64,000 nt of DNA from Chlorohelix sp037138995 (GCF_037138995.1 NZ_JBAXHI010000011.1:45697-109696), one strand, 5' to 3'. Numbered from the stretch's first letter, positions 6,113-15,281 are shown. Notes: generated from the sequence alone by a model not told the origin. Numbers and translations are program-made.

Positions 6113-8041
6113 TTAACTTGCTAAAGGGATACACTTGTAAAGCTGCATCTTTAGCAGTTGAGGAATAGTTTGCCACTGATTGGGAGGTATCGGTTGGCAA
6201 TTATCGCTAATCCAATGGGTCAAGGCATTGGTGTAGCTTGTAGTAAATGGGTTTCCGGTAGCGGCGATTTCCTGTGAATATAAAGCCTGAGCTTGGCTTT
6301 CTTGCAAATTAGTAAAAGGAATAAGAAAAAATTTAACCTCTCCAGCCTTTACTCTTGTCACCAGCGATTGTAGGGTAAGTATGGCAGCATAGCCCGAATA
6401 GCCACCCATAGCCATTACCGCTTTGTCGGTGGCAAGCGCTATCGAACCGGCATCCTCTATCGAAGAAGTGGCAATGAAAAATCGCTCATTCGCCAAATTG
6501 GCTTTCAGATAATCAAGCAAAGATTGGTCAGGTTCAGGCACTATGAAATTACCCTGTTGAAGAGGATTAGGACCTGATAATGGGAATTCTCCGGCGTTAT
6601 TGGGAGTAAGCGAAACACTCACCCACCATAAGGGAACTATCAAAAGCGTAACCAGAGTTGCCGCGCTTATAACTTTAAGATAGCTTTTAGCTAGGTTACG
6701 CAGTAGCAAAATTCGCATTGTACCAAGTAGTAAAACCCCTGCAACGCAAATAGCTATAAGCAAGGGTAGTTGCCAATTATTCCAATCAGGGAAACCAGTC
6801 ATAATAATAATCTGCTCAAGCGCAGTTGCTCCAAATGCTATTAGCAGAAGCCACCCACGCCAAACAGGGCTTGCCATATCTCTCCACAAAGAAACTACGC
6901 CATAACCTACCATAGCGCAAGTCGCAGGCGCAAATACTGCCATATAATATTGGTTAAAGCGAAGTGCCACGCTGAAAAAAGACCCCGCCGTAATAAGCCA
7001 GCCACCCCATAAAAGCAAAGAATATTGGGGCTGTAACAAATAGCCGCGCTTTAAGCTCAATCGCAAATTACCCCAATCAGGTTTCCATAGCCCTGCCATT
7101 AAAGAAAGTAGGGCAAAGGGCAAAAACCAGCCAACCTGACTAGCCAGCGGTGATTGAAAAAGGCGAATCGGTCCGGGGTCGCCCTTATCATGTTTGATTA
7201 CAGGGGGTTTACCGCCATAAGAAGGTTCTCCGAACAGGCGTTGAGTCCCGTTATAATTAAAGGTAAGATCAAATTCTGAATTTGTCAGGGTGGAATCAAC
7301 ATAAGGGCGTTGCGAAGAGGGCGTGAGGTCAACTGTAACAATCCAAGCCAGTGACACACATATAATGATAAGAAGCATCAAACCAAGATTCAGAAAGCGA
7401 ATGCGCCAAGCCAATTGAACACCAAAAAGATAAGTAGCGATAAGGACAGGCACAACCAACCAAGTTTCCAGCCCCTTTATATTAAAGCCAATTCCAATAA
7501 ACGCTCCGCCAACCAATAGCCAACTCAAGCTCTTTTGCTCAATTGAATGCAGGATTGCCCATGTTGCCAGCAATACGGTCAGAACTACCAGACTCTCAAG
7601 AATGTTCGAGCGGTTGGTGACCACATTAATCGGTGAAATAGCCAGCAGAACAGCCGCTATAAATCCCGCAAACGCCCCGCCAACTTTTCGCACCAAAAAA
7701 TAGAGGATTGCAACTGATCCAACACCTGCCAACGCTTGCGGTAACATCAGGCTAAAGCCGTTAAAGCCGAAAAGCATGGCGCTAGAAGCCTGTAGCCATA
7801 AACCTAAGGGTGGTTTATCTACACTTATAAATCCGGCAGCATCAAATGACACATAGAAGAAATTTTTCCATGACACCAACATACTTTTAACTGCCGCTGC
7901 ATAGTAGCTATTGCCAAACCCATTTTGGGAAAGAAACAGAAAATTCAAAAGAGCCGCCAGCAACAATACTGCCGTTAGAGCTAAAATTTCGCTGCGTGAG
8001 ATTTTGGGTGTAGCTATAGTGCGGGTTTGAAGCAAAGTCAT
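6113..8041 (-). CDS. ArnT/PMT-type GT-C membrane glycosyltransferase
   Basis: This 642-aa polytopic protein transfers sugars from a lipid carrier on the outer face of the membrane. A first TM segment is followed by a loop containing SFDAAGFISVDKPPLGLWLQ, the acidic loop typical of the YkcB/ArnT-like branch of GT family 39. A ladder of about 11 more hydrophobic helices follows, then a soluble C-terminal domain (from about residue 480) with SLLDYLKANLANERFFIA and MGGYSGYAAILTLQ, typical for this branch. The ATG at 8041 has GAGGG upstream. It is monocistronic; the acceptor cannot be deduced. Confidence 0.85.
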   Translation of the reverse strand: MTLLQTRTIATPKISRSEILALTAVLLLAALLNFLFLSQNGFGNSYYAAAVKSMLVSWKNFFYVSFDAAGFISVDKPPLGLWLQASSAMLFGFNGFSLMLPQALAGVGSVAILYFLVRKVGGAFAGFIAAVLLAISPINVVTNRSNILESLVVLTVLLATWAILHSIEQKSLSWLLVGGAFIGIGFNIKGLETWLVVPVLIATYLFGVQLAWRIRFLNLGLMLLIIICVSLAWIVTVDLTPSSQRPYVDSTLTNSEFDLTFNYNGTQRLFGEPSYGGKPPVIKHDKGDPGPIRLFQSPLASQVGWFLPFALLSLMAGLWKPDWGNLRLSLKRGYLLQPQYSLLLWGGWLITAGSFFSVALRFNQYYMAVFAPATCAMVGYGVVSLWRDMASPVWRGWLLLIAFGATALEQIIIMTGFPDWNNWQLPLLIAICVAGVLLLGTMRILLLRNLAKSYLKVISAATLVTLLIVPLWWVSVSLTPNNAGEFPLSGPNPLQQGNFIVPEPDQSLLDYLKANLANERFFIATSSIEDAGSIALATDKAVMAMGGYSGYAAILTLQSLVTRVKAGEVKFFLIPFTNLQESQAQALYSQEIAATGNPFTTSYTNALTHWISDNCQPIPPNQWQTIPQLLKMQLYKCIPLAS

Positions 8042-8143
8042 GTACTGATGCCCTCAAGCTGGGAAAATTGCTTATAGTATTAAAGAATACCATTCCGTTA
8101 GTAATTAAGCAAAAATGACTTTCCTATACTCTTATCAAATATA

Positions 8144-8169
8144 TGCCCCTAGGCAAAAACCCAGGGGCA
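8144..8169 (-). terminator. Hairpin after the ferric-reductase-like gene
   Basis: TGCCCCT (8144-8150) and AGGGGCA (8163-8169) form a 7-bp stem with a 12-nt loop, 35 bp past the stop at 8204. The tail on the minus strand, TATATTTGAT, is only partly U-rich, so termination strength is uncertain. Confidence 0.45.
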
Positions 8170-8203
8170 GTCATAAATATAGCAGGTAATAGAATTAAAA
8201 TGC

Positions 8204-9025
8204 TTAGCTCACAGTTTGCTTCTTTAAACTTTGGAACCAGCTTTTGAAAATTCGAACTTCTAGCAGGATAAATACGGTCACGCCCGTAAATATATACATC
8301 TTGATTGCCCAATCGGCTTTGCTATCGGTTCCTGTTAATAAGCCATGTGCCAAGCTTCCAACAAAAACAGCAAAACTTAGATAATGAAGCATTCTCCAAG
8401 CTTTATAGCCAATTTTATCGGACATGTACACACTTATTACCACTGCCACGATTCCATAGAAGCTCAATGTGCCGATACCTGTCGGAAGTGGACGATAGGG
8501 ACCAGTAAACGGAATAGTGCAATCTAACAGGCTGAATTTAAGGTAATTATCCAGCATCAAACCCACCACATGCATAATAAGAAATACTAACGTAATCAGC
8601 GAAAGCAGACGATGAAAGTAAATAAGGGCAGCGGAATGAATGAAGCGTGGTAGCAGACGCGAACTTGACAATAGACCAACCGCTACACTGGCATATAAGG
8701 TCAGATAGGCAATAATGCCACCAGCGCGTGCCATAATCCACGGGCTTTTTTCGGCAAAGCCTTCACCCAGAGATGCACCCATCTGAGAACTCAAAATGTC
8801 CTTCCAATGACGACCAAGCAAGTTAGAAATTGCATCACGATAAGTATTATTTGCAAGGGTTGTCCCGGCAAGGAACACTCCGAAGATAAGGGAGGCTACC
8901 ATCAAATTGGTTAACACCATTTTACCAGTGCGAGTCATGGGTTTTTCAGCATGTGCAGGTATCGCCAATACCCTTCGTCGGTCTTTAAATAAATGATGGT
9001 CTAACATATTATGTTTTTCGCTCAT
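8204..9025 (-). CDS. Ferric reductase-like transmembrane haem protein
   Basis: This 273-aa protein has about six membrane helices and matches the ferric-reductase-like transmembrane domain, a b-type cytochrome that moves electrons across the membrane. The loop-helix WIMARAGGIIAYLTLYASVA is characteristic. Paired histidines for haem lie in FHRLLSLITLVFLIMHVVG and WRMLHYLSFAVFVGSLAHG. No flavin or NAD domain is attached, so a partner is needed. It differs from the E. coli MsrQ arrangement in having no adjacent MsrP-type gene; a separate Mo-cofactor protein lies far away at 52459. GGAG precedes the ATG. Confidence 0.85.
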   Translation of the reverse strand: MSEKHNMLDHHLFKDRRRVLAIPAHAEKPMTRTGKMVLTNLMVASLIFGVFLAGTTLANNTYRDAISNLLGRHWKDILSSQMGASLGEGFAEKSPWIMARAGGIIAYLTLYASVAVGLLSSSRLLPRFIHSAALIYFHRLLSLITLVFLIMHVVGLMLDNYLKFSLLDCTIPFTGPYRPLPTGIGTLSFYGIVAVVISVYMSDKIGYKAWRMLHYLSFAVFVGSLAHGLLTGTDSKADWAIKMYIFTGVTVFILLEVRIFKSWFQSLKKQTVS

Positions 9026-9122
9026 ACTGCCGTCTCCATTTCAAAATTTAGTAATCCACAATACTATTCCCCACCGTGAAGAGATAGAATACCGTGTCCG
9101 CTCAGAGAAACCCATTATAGAG

Positions 9123-9152
9123 ATTGCTCCCCTCAATAAAGGGGGGAGCAAT
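9123..9152 (-). terminator. Strong hairpin after the proline-rich protein gene
   Basis: ATTGCTCCCC (9123-9132) and GGGGAGCAAT (9143-9152) are exact 10-bp inverted arms with a 10-nt loop, 12 bp after the stop codon at 9165. A U-tract is missing, so it may act as a 3'-end stabilising hairpin or a weak terminator. Confidence 0.5.
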
Positions 9153-9164
9153 TACCAACCAATT

Positions 9165-9998
9165 CTAGGAAGGCTTAGTAGTAGGCGCAGGCTTCGGTGT
9201 TGCAGTTGGCGCAGGCTTCGGCGTTGCAGTTGGCGCAGGCTTCGGTGTTGCAGTTGGCGCGGGTACCGGTGTTGCGGTTGGCGCAGGCTTCGGTGTTGCA
9301 GTCGGCGCGGCTGGCGGTGGCGCACTAGTTGTCTGAACGGGAGGTGGCGGAGCGCTGGTTGTCTGAGCCGGTGGCGGCGCTGCCGTTGTTTGTTTCGGAG
9401 CAGGTACGCTGGTAGGCTGCTGAACAGGCGCTTGGTTACCATTGCTCGGCGGATTAACTGGCACGGAAGTTGTTCCACCTGAAGGCGGTACTACAACGCC
9501 TTTGGTAGTTACAGGCGGAGGTGCGCCAGCGGCTGGAGTGTTGGAACCACCCCCACCATTCGGGGTGTTACCGGGTACAGTCTGATCCTGTTTAGAAATC
9601 GGGTTTTGTCCCGGAATGGAGCTACCATCCGGCGAATTAGAGTCAGTAGTGGAATCGCCAGAAGTATCAGTAGTGTCACTCCCATCATCCGTTGTAGCAT
9701 CGGTAGAAGTATCATCCACACCCGCTGCTCCAGAAATCACAGCCCCATCAGCGCCAACCGTAGCAATTTTGGTCTTGGGCTTGCTGCTGCTTTTCTGAGC
9801 AACGACCTGTTGCGTAGCCGCCTGACCAACCTTCATGGTGCGAGAGACATCGGAACCTATTTGGTAGCACAAGACCAGAAAAATTAAACCCACTATCATA
9901 AAGGTTGCGATATTTACCTTCATCAAGCCCGGAGATTTGCGAGCCGGTAGTTGATTGCGAGGAAGCTGATTCCTGAAATCAGTTCGTTCTTTAAGCAT
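9165..9998 (-). CDS. Single-span extracytoplasmic Ser/Thr/Pro-rich protein with tandem-repeat tail
   Basis: This 277-aa protein has a short basic N-terminus, one membrane segment (about residues 29-47, VNIATFMIVGLIFLVLCYQI) and a long low-complexity exterior part. An Asp/Thr/Ser-rich stretch (DDTSTDATTDDGSDTTD) is followed by Pro-rich modules (QTTSAPPPPVQTTSAPPP). The tail is five copies of an 8-residue PAPTATPK-type unit. No enzyme domain is visible. It probably spans the envelope as a stalk and could be O-glycosylated. It starts 2 bp after the stop of the companion gene at 10001-10294, which has the same N-terminal layout, so the two likely act together. GGGAG precedes the ATG. Confidence 0.75.
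   Translation of the reverse strand: MLKERTDFRNQLPRNQLPARKSPGLMKVNIATFMIVGLIFLVLCYQIGSDVSRTMKVGQAATQQVVAQKSSSKPKTKIATVGADGAVISGAAGVDDTSTDATTDDGSDTTDTSGDSTTDSNSPDGSSIPGQNPISKQDQTVPGNTPNGGGGSNTPAAGAPPPVTTKGVVVPPSGGTTSVPVNPPSNGNQAPVQQPTSVPAPKQTTAAPPPAQTTSAPPPPVQTTSAPPPAAPTATPKPAPTATPVPAPTATPKPAPTATPKPAPTATPKPAPTTKPS
9184..9303. repeat. 24-bp tandem repeat, five copies, coding PAPTATPK-like units
   Basis: Five in-frame 24-bp units starting with GGCGCAGGCTTCGGTGTTGC (plus-strand sense) are nearly identical. The fourth differs most (GGGTACC, coding VPAP instead of KPAP). The period is a multiple of three, so copy-number change would keep the frame and vary the length of the proline-rich tail. Confidence 0.9.
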
Positions 9999-10000
9999 TA

Positions 10001-10294
10001 TTATTTCTCCCTATCTTGTACACGAGCGCCTTCTGAAATACCAAGCGAAGCGTTGGTACCGGGCAAATTAATCATTGGTTGCGAAACTGTGTTATCCGAC
10101 GCATTCCACTTGAAATCCTTCAAAGGTCTGAAAAGGCGCGGTTGCCCCAGACTATCACCACTAGAAGTCTGCACCTCCACTACAGCGGTTGAGGTGTCCT
10201 GTACCCTAACAGGAGCGTTTACGCCAATATTGAAAATCAATATCGCCAGTAGTCCCAGTATGATACCGGGGGAAATTTTCTTAGTTTCCTGCAC
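10001..10294 (-). CDS. Small single-span membrane protein, companion of the proline-rich protein
   Basis: A 97-aa protein with one membrane helix (residues about 10-25, IILGLLAILIFNIGV) and an exterior tail lacking known motifs (FRPLKDFKWNASD, MINLPGTNASLG). The GTG start at 10294 is preferred because GAGGAG lies 9 bp upstream. An earlier TTG at 10369 would add 25 residues including a second hydrophobic stretch but has a poorer site. The stop is 2 bp from the start of the next gene, so they are co-transcribed. The short basic N-terminus with an SPG motif before the helix recurs in both proteins. Function unknown. Confidence 0.65.
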   Translation of the reverse strand: MQETKKISPGIILGLLAILIFNIGVNAPVRVQDTSTAVVEVQTSSGDSLGQPRLFRPLKDFKWNASDNTVSQPMINLPGTNASLGISEGARVQDREK

Positions 10295-10827
10295 GCTTCT
10301 TTTCTCCTCAAAAATTGATAATAATAAGCCAGACGCTATTAATAAAATTGCAGCGCCACAAAGGTTCAAAAACCTTATTATCGGAGGAATATAGTTATAA
10401 TTGCGGGTAATAGTCTTCTACTAGCCCATTAAAGCAGATACAAGTTATACCGACAATAAATAGAGGGTGATCATCCACCAACAAAACGCTAATTTTTTCT
10501 TCTTTCAAATTAGTTTTTATGAACACGGCGGAGCCTCTCTATTAGAAAAAATCGTTTTAGTTTGGATATTATCCAGTTACTACTAATAACACCGCAAGAG
10601 GCAAAAAGTAGCGGGTAGAATTGCAGATTTTAATGAACTTTCGGTTAAGAGAATCGTCCATTTTTTTCATCATGCGAGCTTTATCGCGGTGGTTGAACCT
10701 GAGAAAGTGAAGAAAGCATAAATATAACGCTGATGTTTGTTTTTTTGTCTTTTCTTGTCACTTTTTAAACCCCCATAACTCTAATCAGAAAATAATCGGT
10801 ACTCATCGCAAAACTCCTAAAGAAATT
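10295..10827. other. Gene-free stretch
   Basis: About 530 bp with no supported gene. It should contain the promoter for the minus-strand pair at 9165-10294, although no clear boxes were recognised. Base composition is AT-rich with several T/A runs. Nothing resembling an RNA gene was seen. Confidence 0.4.
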
Positions 10828-10865
10828 AAAAAAACCTCCGCCATCTGCTATTAGATGACGGAGGT
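10828..10865 (-). terminator. Intrinsic terminator of ppdK
   Basis: The arms 10834-10846 and 10853-10865 form a 13-position stem with a 6-nt loop; on the minus strand the stem is followed by a run of T. It lies about 15 bp past the ppdK stop. Confidence 0.92.
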
Positions 10866-10880
10866 GAGTAAAGCCTTAGA

Positions 10881-13532
10881 TTATTTATCGCGCACAGTTT
10901 CACCAATCGCTGCTTGTGCCGCAGCCAAACGCGCAATCGGCACACGGAAAGGCGAGCAACTTACATAGTTGAGGTTAATCTGGTGACAGAACTCTACCGA
11001 GCTTGGTTCACCGCCATGCTCACCGCAGATACCGACCTTTAAATTAGGTCGAGTGCTGCGTCCGCGTTCCGTCCCAATCTTCAACAGTTGCCCTACGCCT
11101 TCACGGTCAAGCGCTTGGAAGGGGTCATCCTTCAGGATTTTGCGCTCTACGTAAAGCGGAAGGAACTTACCGCTGTCATCACGGCTCAAGCCGAAAGTGG
11201 TTTGAGTCAGGTCGTTGGTACCAAAGCTGAAGAACTCGGCTACTTCGGCAATTTTATCGGCTGTTAAAGCGGCTCTTGGCAATTCAATCATAGTACCGAC
11301 TGAATATTCTAAGCCCGCCTCCTTAACGCCTTCTTCCAGTGCAACCCTTTCAACTATATCACGCTGTAGCTTAAGCTCGTTTACATCACTAACCAGCGGA
11401 ATCATAATTTCAGGGTGAACATGTACCCCTTCCTTCTTTACCTCTAACGCAGCCCGGAAAATCGCACGCGCCTGCATTTCGGTAATTTCAGGATATTGGA
11501 TGCCGAGACGACAACCACGGAAACCTAGCATTGGGTTAGACTCTTTTAGATACTCAATACGATTCTTGACCTTCTCAACGCTGATTCCCATCTCTTGCGC
11601 CAGTTCTACAATTTGTGCATCCTCATGAGGAAGGAACTCATGTAGCGGCGGGTCAAGGGTGCGAATGGTAACAGGGAAACCGTCCATCGCCTTGAAAATA
11701 CCTACAAAGTCTTCCTTCTGATAGGGTAGAATCTTTTCAAGGGCTTTTTTGCGATCTTCTTGATTATCCGAAAGAATCATCTCGCGAATCGCCATAATGC
11801 GATTACCCTCGAAGAACATATGCTCGGTGCGGGTAAGACCAATACCCTGTGCGCCAAACTCACGCGCTTTGAGCGCATCTTGTGGCGTATCGGCATTGGC
11901 GCGTATCTGAAGTTTGCGGAACTTATCTGTCCATTCCATAAGTGTTGCAAAATCACCGCTCATTTCGGGAGCGATAGTTTTTACTCTACCAGCCAACACA
12001 CGCCCTTCATTTGAGTCCACATCAAGGGTAATCCAGTCGCCTTTTTTTATCACCACATCAGTATCATCAATGCTAAAACCCGAGCCATCTTTGGCAAGAT
12101 GAATTGAGCCTGCCCCTACGATACAGCACTTGCCCATGCCGCGTGCCACTACCGCTGCATGACTGGTTTTACCGCCAAAGGCAGTCAAAATACCGCGTGC
12201 CGCTACCATACCGCGAAGGTCTTCGGGCGAGGTTTCGCGACGTACCAAAATCACATCTTGCCCTGCATTACCAAGAGCCTCTGCTTCCTCAGCAGTAAAA
12301 ACAACTTGCCCAACTGCCGCGCCGGGACTACCAGCTAACCCTTTGGTAATAAACGTGGCATGCACTCTAGCCGCAGGGTCAACACGTGGTAATAACAACT
12401 GGGTCAGATCGTCAGCAGGAACTCGTTGCAATGCGGTAGCTTCGTCAATTACCCCTTCGCGTACTAGATCAACCGCAATTTTCACAGCGGCAGGACCGGT
12501 GCGTTTACCGTTACGGGTTTGGAGCATGAAAAGTCTGCCCTTTTCAATGGTAAACTCCATATCCTGCACGTCTTTATAGTACGCTTCCAAGCGGTGAGCA
12601 ATCTCACGGAACTGTTTGTAAACGCCGGGAAAGTTCGGGTCATGTTCCATGTCAGAAATGGGGTGGGGGGTACGAATACCAGCGACTACGTCCTCACCCT
12701 GTGCATTGGGCAAATACTCGCCGTACAGCACATTTTCACCGGTGGCAGGGTCGCGGGTAAAGGCTACACCAGTACCGCTATCGTCCCCCATGTTGCCGAA
12801 TACCATCGTTTGCACGTTTACGGCAGTGCCAAGAGCATCGCTAATTTTGTTAACTTGGCGATAATAAATGGCGCGATCATTGTTCCAACTGGCGAATACG
12901 GCTTCGATTGCGCCTTTGAGTTGTTCCAGCGGTTCTTCAGGAAAAGGCGAACCAGTTTCCTTAAGCACAATCGCTTTAAACTCATCTTTTATAGCACGCA
13001 AATCTTCCGTAGTAAGGTCTGTATCTTTAGCTTTAGGACCAATCTTGTGCTTATGTGCATCCAGAACATGCTCAAAACTGTCCTTGTTGATATTCAACAC
13101 CACGTTACCGTACATCTGCACGAAACGGCGGTAGGCATCGTAAGCAAAGCGCTCATTCCCGGTGCTGGCTATCAAACCTTGAATAGTGGTGTCATTTAAA
13201 CCGAGATTGAGGATGGTATCCATCATACCCGGCATTGAGAATTTTGCGCCGCTCCGAACGGAAACCAGTAATGGATTAACTGCATCGCCAAATTGACGAT
13301 CCATTTGTTGCTCTACAACCTCCAGAGCATCCATCGCCTGTTCCCACATTCCATCAGGGAACTTCTTGCCCTCATCATAATAAGCGTTACATACTTCGGT
13401 AGTTATGGTAAAGCCTGGGGGAACGGGCATTCCCGCAATTGTCATACCTGCAAGACCAGCGCCTTTGCCACCAAGCAGATCTTTCCAACTTGCATTGCCC
13501 TCTCTAAACAGGTAAATCCACTTCTTTGACAT
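10881..13532 (-). CDS. ppdK: Pyruvate, phosphate dikinase
   Basis: It interconverts pyruvate, ATP and Pi with phosphoenolpyruvate, AMP and PPi, feeding gluconeogenesis and, in autotrophs, PEP for carboxylation. The 883 aa cover the N-terminal nucleotide-binding domain (KKWIYLFREGN, GGKGAGLAGM, SVRSGAKFSMPGMMDTILN) and the swivelling phosphohistidine domain with GGKTSHAAVVARGMGKCC. The C-terminal PEP/pyruvate TIM barrel has GIGLTRTEHMFF, FFSFGTNDLTQTTFG and GICGEHGGEPSS. All catalytic motifs are intact and the length matches bacterial PPDK. GGAGG lies upstream of the ATG. It is monocistronic with its own promoter and terminator. No PPDK regulatory protein gene is adjacent. Confidence 0.97.
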   Translation of the reverse strand: MSKKWIYLFREGNASWKDLLGGKGAGLAGMTIAGMPVPPGFTITTEVCNAYYDEGKKFPDGMWEQAMDALEVVEQQMDRQFGDAVNPLLVSVRSGAKFSMPGMMDTILNLGLNDTTIQGLIASTGNERFAYDAYRRFVQMYGNVVLNINKDSFEHVLDAHKHKIGPKAKDTDLTTEDLRAIKDEFKAIVLKETGSPFPEEPLEQLKGAIEAVFASWNNDRAIYYRQVNKISDALGTAVNVQTMVFGNMGDDSGTGVAFTRDPATGENVLYGEYLPNAQGEDVVAGIRTPHPISDMEHDPNFPGVYKQFREIAHRLEAYYKDVQDMEFTIEKGRLFMLQTRNGKRTGPAAVKIAVDLVREGVIDEATALQRVPADDLTQLLLPRVDPAARVHATFITKGLAGSPGAAVGQVVFTAEEAEALGNAGQDVILVRRETSPEDLRGMVAARGILTAFGGKTSHAAVVARGMGKCCIVGAGSIHLAKDGSGFSIDDTDVVIKKGDWITLDVDSNEGRVLAGRVKTIAPEMSGDFATLMEWTDKFRKLQIRANADTPQDALKAREFGAQGIGLTRTEHMFFEGNRIMAIREMILSDNQEDRKKALEKILPYQKEDFVGIFKAMDGFPVTIRTLDPPLHEFLPHEDAQIVELAQEMGISVEKVKNRIEYLKESNPMLGFRGCRLGIQYPEITEMQARAIFRAALEVKKEGVHVHPEIMIPLVSDVNELKLQRDIVERVALEEGVKEAGLEYSVGTMIELPRAALTADKIAEVAEFFSFGTNDLTQTTFGLSRDDSGKFLPLYVERKILKDDPFQALDREGVGQLLKIGTERGRSTRPNLKVGICGEHGGEPSSVEFCHQINLNYVSCSPFRVPIARLAAAQAAIGETVRDK

Positions 13533-13588
13533 GCTAATTTTTCCTCCGATGCAGTTTTCTGCTAATTCGTCTTTAGTGCGTTGGACGC

Positions 13589-13617
13589 ATTGTACTACTT
13601 TGGGTAATAGCTGGCAA
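13589..13617 (-). promoter_or_regulatory. Sigma-70 promoter of ppdK
   Basis: On the minus strand TTGCCA (13612-13617), a 17-bp spacer and TACAAT (13589-13594) give a near-consensus promoter. The predicted start near 13582 leaves a leader of about 50 nt before the ATG at 13532. Confidence 0.7.
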
Positions 13618-13643
13618 GATTAGAATTAGCGGGGTTTAAACAC

Positions 13644-13673
13644 AAAAACAGGGCGCATGTAATATGCGCCCTG
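13644..13673 (-). terminator. Intrinsic terminator of the cysK-Rrf2 operon
   Basis: A perfect 10-bp stem CAGGGCGCAT/ATGCGCCCTG (13649-13658, 13664-13673) with a 5-nt loop is followed on the minus strand by TTTTTGTG. It lies 12 bp past the Rrf2 gene stop. Confidence 0.9.
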
Positions 13674-13684
13674 CCACACAAAGG

Positions 13685-14125
13685 TTAAATATGATACATA
13701 ACTTGTGCTTGTAGTGAGTGGTGACGTTCCATTAAAGCTTGTAAAGAGGTGGATTTGAGCGTGGCTATTATTTGCTGCTCTACCTCGTCCCAGATAGGAT
13801 TGAGAATTTCGTCAACCTCCACCATGCTTTTTTCTCGCAAATCGTTAGAATATTCTACGGGCGAGAGAGAACCTTCTAGTTCGCTTAAAGCATCATAAAG
13901 GGTGATTTGATGAGGCGGACGCGCCAAAACATGCCCACCCTGAGGCCCGCGTAAGCTGTGAATTAGCCCGGCTTTACGCAAAACTATCAATAACTGGTTA
14001 AGGTAATCCTCCGCAACCTTTTGAGCTTCAGCGATCTCGCGGCTACGGCGGGGACGGCTGCCATAATGCATTGCCAAATCAAATAAAGCACGCAGACCGT
14101 ATTCCCCTTTACTAGAAATCTTCAT
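13685..14125 (-). CDS. Rrf2 family transcriptional regulator, CymR-like
   Basis: This 146-aa DNA-binding protein has the Rrf2 winged helix: MKISSKGEYGLRALFDLAMH, REIAEAQKVAEDYLNQLLIVLRKAG and the wing SLRGPQGGHVLARPP. It contains no cysteine, so it cannot hold an FeS cluster as IscR/NsrR do. This points to the CymR branch, whose activity in Bacillus is set by complex formation with CysK. It lies 12 bp downstream of cysK in one transcript, exactly the partner expected. An inverted repeat in the operon leader (15269-15281) is a candidate operator. GGGGG precedes the ATG. The CymR function is an inference from context and the missing Cys. Confidence 0.88.
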   Translation of the reverse strand: MKISSKGEYGLRALFDLAMHYGSRPRRSREIAEAQKVAEDYLNQLLIVLRKAGLIHSLRGPQGGHVLARPPHQITLYDALSELEGSLSPVEYSNDLREKSMVEVDEILNPIWDEVEQQIIATLKSTSLQALMERHHSLQAQVMYHI

Positions 14126-14137
14126 TTTACCCCCTGA

Positions 14138-15133
14138 TTAAATCTGTAAAGCCTCACGAATATCGGCGAAGAGAATAGTGCTGAGATAACGTTCGCCAGT
14201 ATCCGGTAATATTACCACAATATTTTTCCCGGCGTTTTCAGGTCGTTTTGAGAGTTGCAGAGCGACCCAAGCCGCAGCGCCACAGCTTATACCTACTAGC
14301 AACCCTTCTTTACGCATAATTTCTCTGGCAGTTTGAATAGCAGCATCATTGCTAACCTGCATAATCTCATCTATAAGGTCACGCGCCAGCACATCCGGCA
14401 CAAATCCGGCGCCAATACCCTGTATCTTATGAGGTTTGTGAGTACCGCCACTTAATATAGGACTATCCACAGGCTCAACCGCTACTATTTTTACGCCGGG
14501 TTTGATTGATTTAATAACCTGCGCAATACCGGTAATTGTACCGCCAGTTCCTACGCCACCGACAATTATATCTACCTGACCGTCGGTATCATCCCAGATT
14601 TCAAGAGCGGTGGTATTGCGATGAATTTCAGGATTAGCAGGGTTCTTAAATTGCTGAGGCATCCAAGAGTTAGGAGTTTCCGCCAGCAGTTCTTCCGCCT
14701 TGCGGATAGCACCGGGCATACCCTGTGAACCGGGAGTAAGCACTAGGTCTGCGCCATACGCTTTCAACAACATACGACGCTCGATGCTCATTGTATCGGG
14801 CATACAAAGAACTAGCTTGTAGCCTTTTACTGCCGAAACCCAAGCAAGCGCAATACCGGTATTACCGCTGGTCGGTTCAATGATAATGGTATCCTGAGTA
14901 AGCACACCACGTCGTTCCGCGTCTTCTATCATACCAACCCCGATGCGGCATTTCACACAAAAACCGGGGTTAAAAGCCTCTAACTTGGCAAGCACATTTG
15001 CTACGCCATTTTCATTAACTTTATTCAAGCGTACAAGAGGGGTATTACCCATTAACTCTATAGCATTAGCAGCAATTTTGGGGCGATGTCGTCGCCGCTG
15101 CACAAGGTCATTACTTGCATCTACAAGGCTCAT
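14138..15133 (-). CDS. cysK: Cysteine synthase A (O-acetylserine sulfhydrylase)
   Basis: A PLP enzyme making cysteine from O-acetylserine and sulfide. The PLP lysine is K61 in NPGFCVKCRIG, comparable to the VKCRIG form of E. coli CysK. The substrate loop PTSGNTGIALAW, phosphate-binding GVGTGGTITG and C-terminal PDTGERYLST are intact, and HKIQGIGAGFVPDVL is typical of the A type. The length of 331 aa is slightly above the usual 310-320 because of a basic N-terminal extension. The ATG at 15133 has AAGGTGAG. It is first in an operon with the Rrf2 gene, behind a consensus promoter and a leader of about 160 nt. Confidence 0.96.
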   Translation of the reverse strand: MSLVDASNDLVQRRRHRPKIAANAIELMGNTPLVRLNKVNENGVANVLAKLEAFNPGFCVKCRIGVGMIEDAERRGVLTQDTIIIEPTSGNTGIALAWVSAVKGYKLVLCMPDTMSIERRMLLKAYGADLVLTPGSQGMPGAIRKAEELLAETPNSWMPQQFKNPANPEIHRNTTALEIWDDTDGQVDIIVGGVGTGGTITGIAQVIKSIKPGVKIVAVEPVDSPILSGGTHKPHKIQGIGAGFVPDVLARDLIDEIMQVSNDAAIQTAREIMRKEGLLVGISCGAAAWVALQLSKRPENAGKNIVVILPDTGERYLSTILFADIREALQI

Positions 15134-15268
15134 CTCTCACCTTTTCCTCATTACTAAAGAACTCTCGTTGCTCTCCATATAAATATTCTATATATTCAGG
15201 ATTTCGCTGTGTGCAAAGGAATGAAGGAGTAGCGAGAGTGCGATTTGATTTTTCTAAAGCAAAATCTT

Positions 15269-15281
15269 GAGTAGAATACTC
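15269..15281. promoter_or_regulatory. Inverted repeat in the cysK leader, candidate Rrf2 operator
   Basis: GAGTA-GAA-TACTC is an exact 5-bp inverted repeat located about 13-25 nt downstream of the predicted start. Binding there would block transcription, which suits autorepression by the Rrf2 protein encoded in the operon. Further down, ACTCTCG (about 15235-15241) and CGAGAGT could pair over about 60 nt and give the leader structure. Confidence 0.45.

Noticed and set aside
9152..9478. Arginine-rich frame in the repeat region
   Set aside because: It is the out-of-frame reading of the 24-bp repeats coding the proline-rich tail.
14138..15133. Apparent odd PLP-lysine motif VKCR in CysK instead of VKDR
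   Set aside because: The VKCRIG form is normal for the CysK type found in E. coli, so it is not an anomaly.
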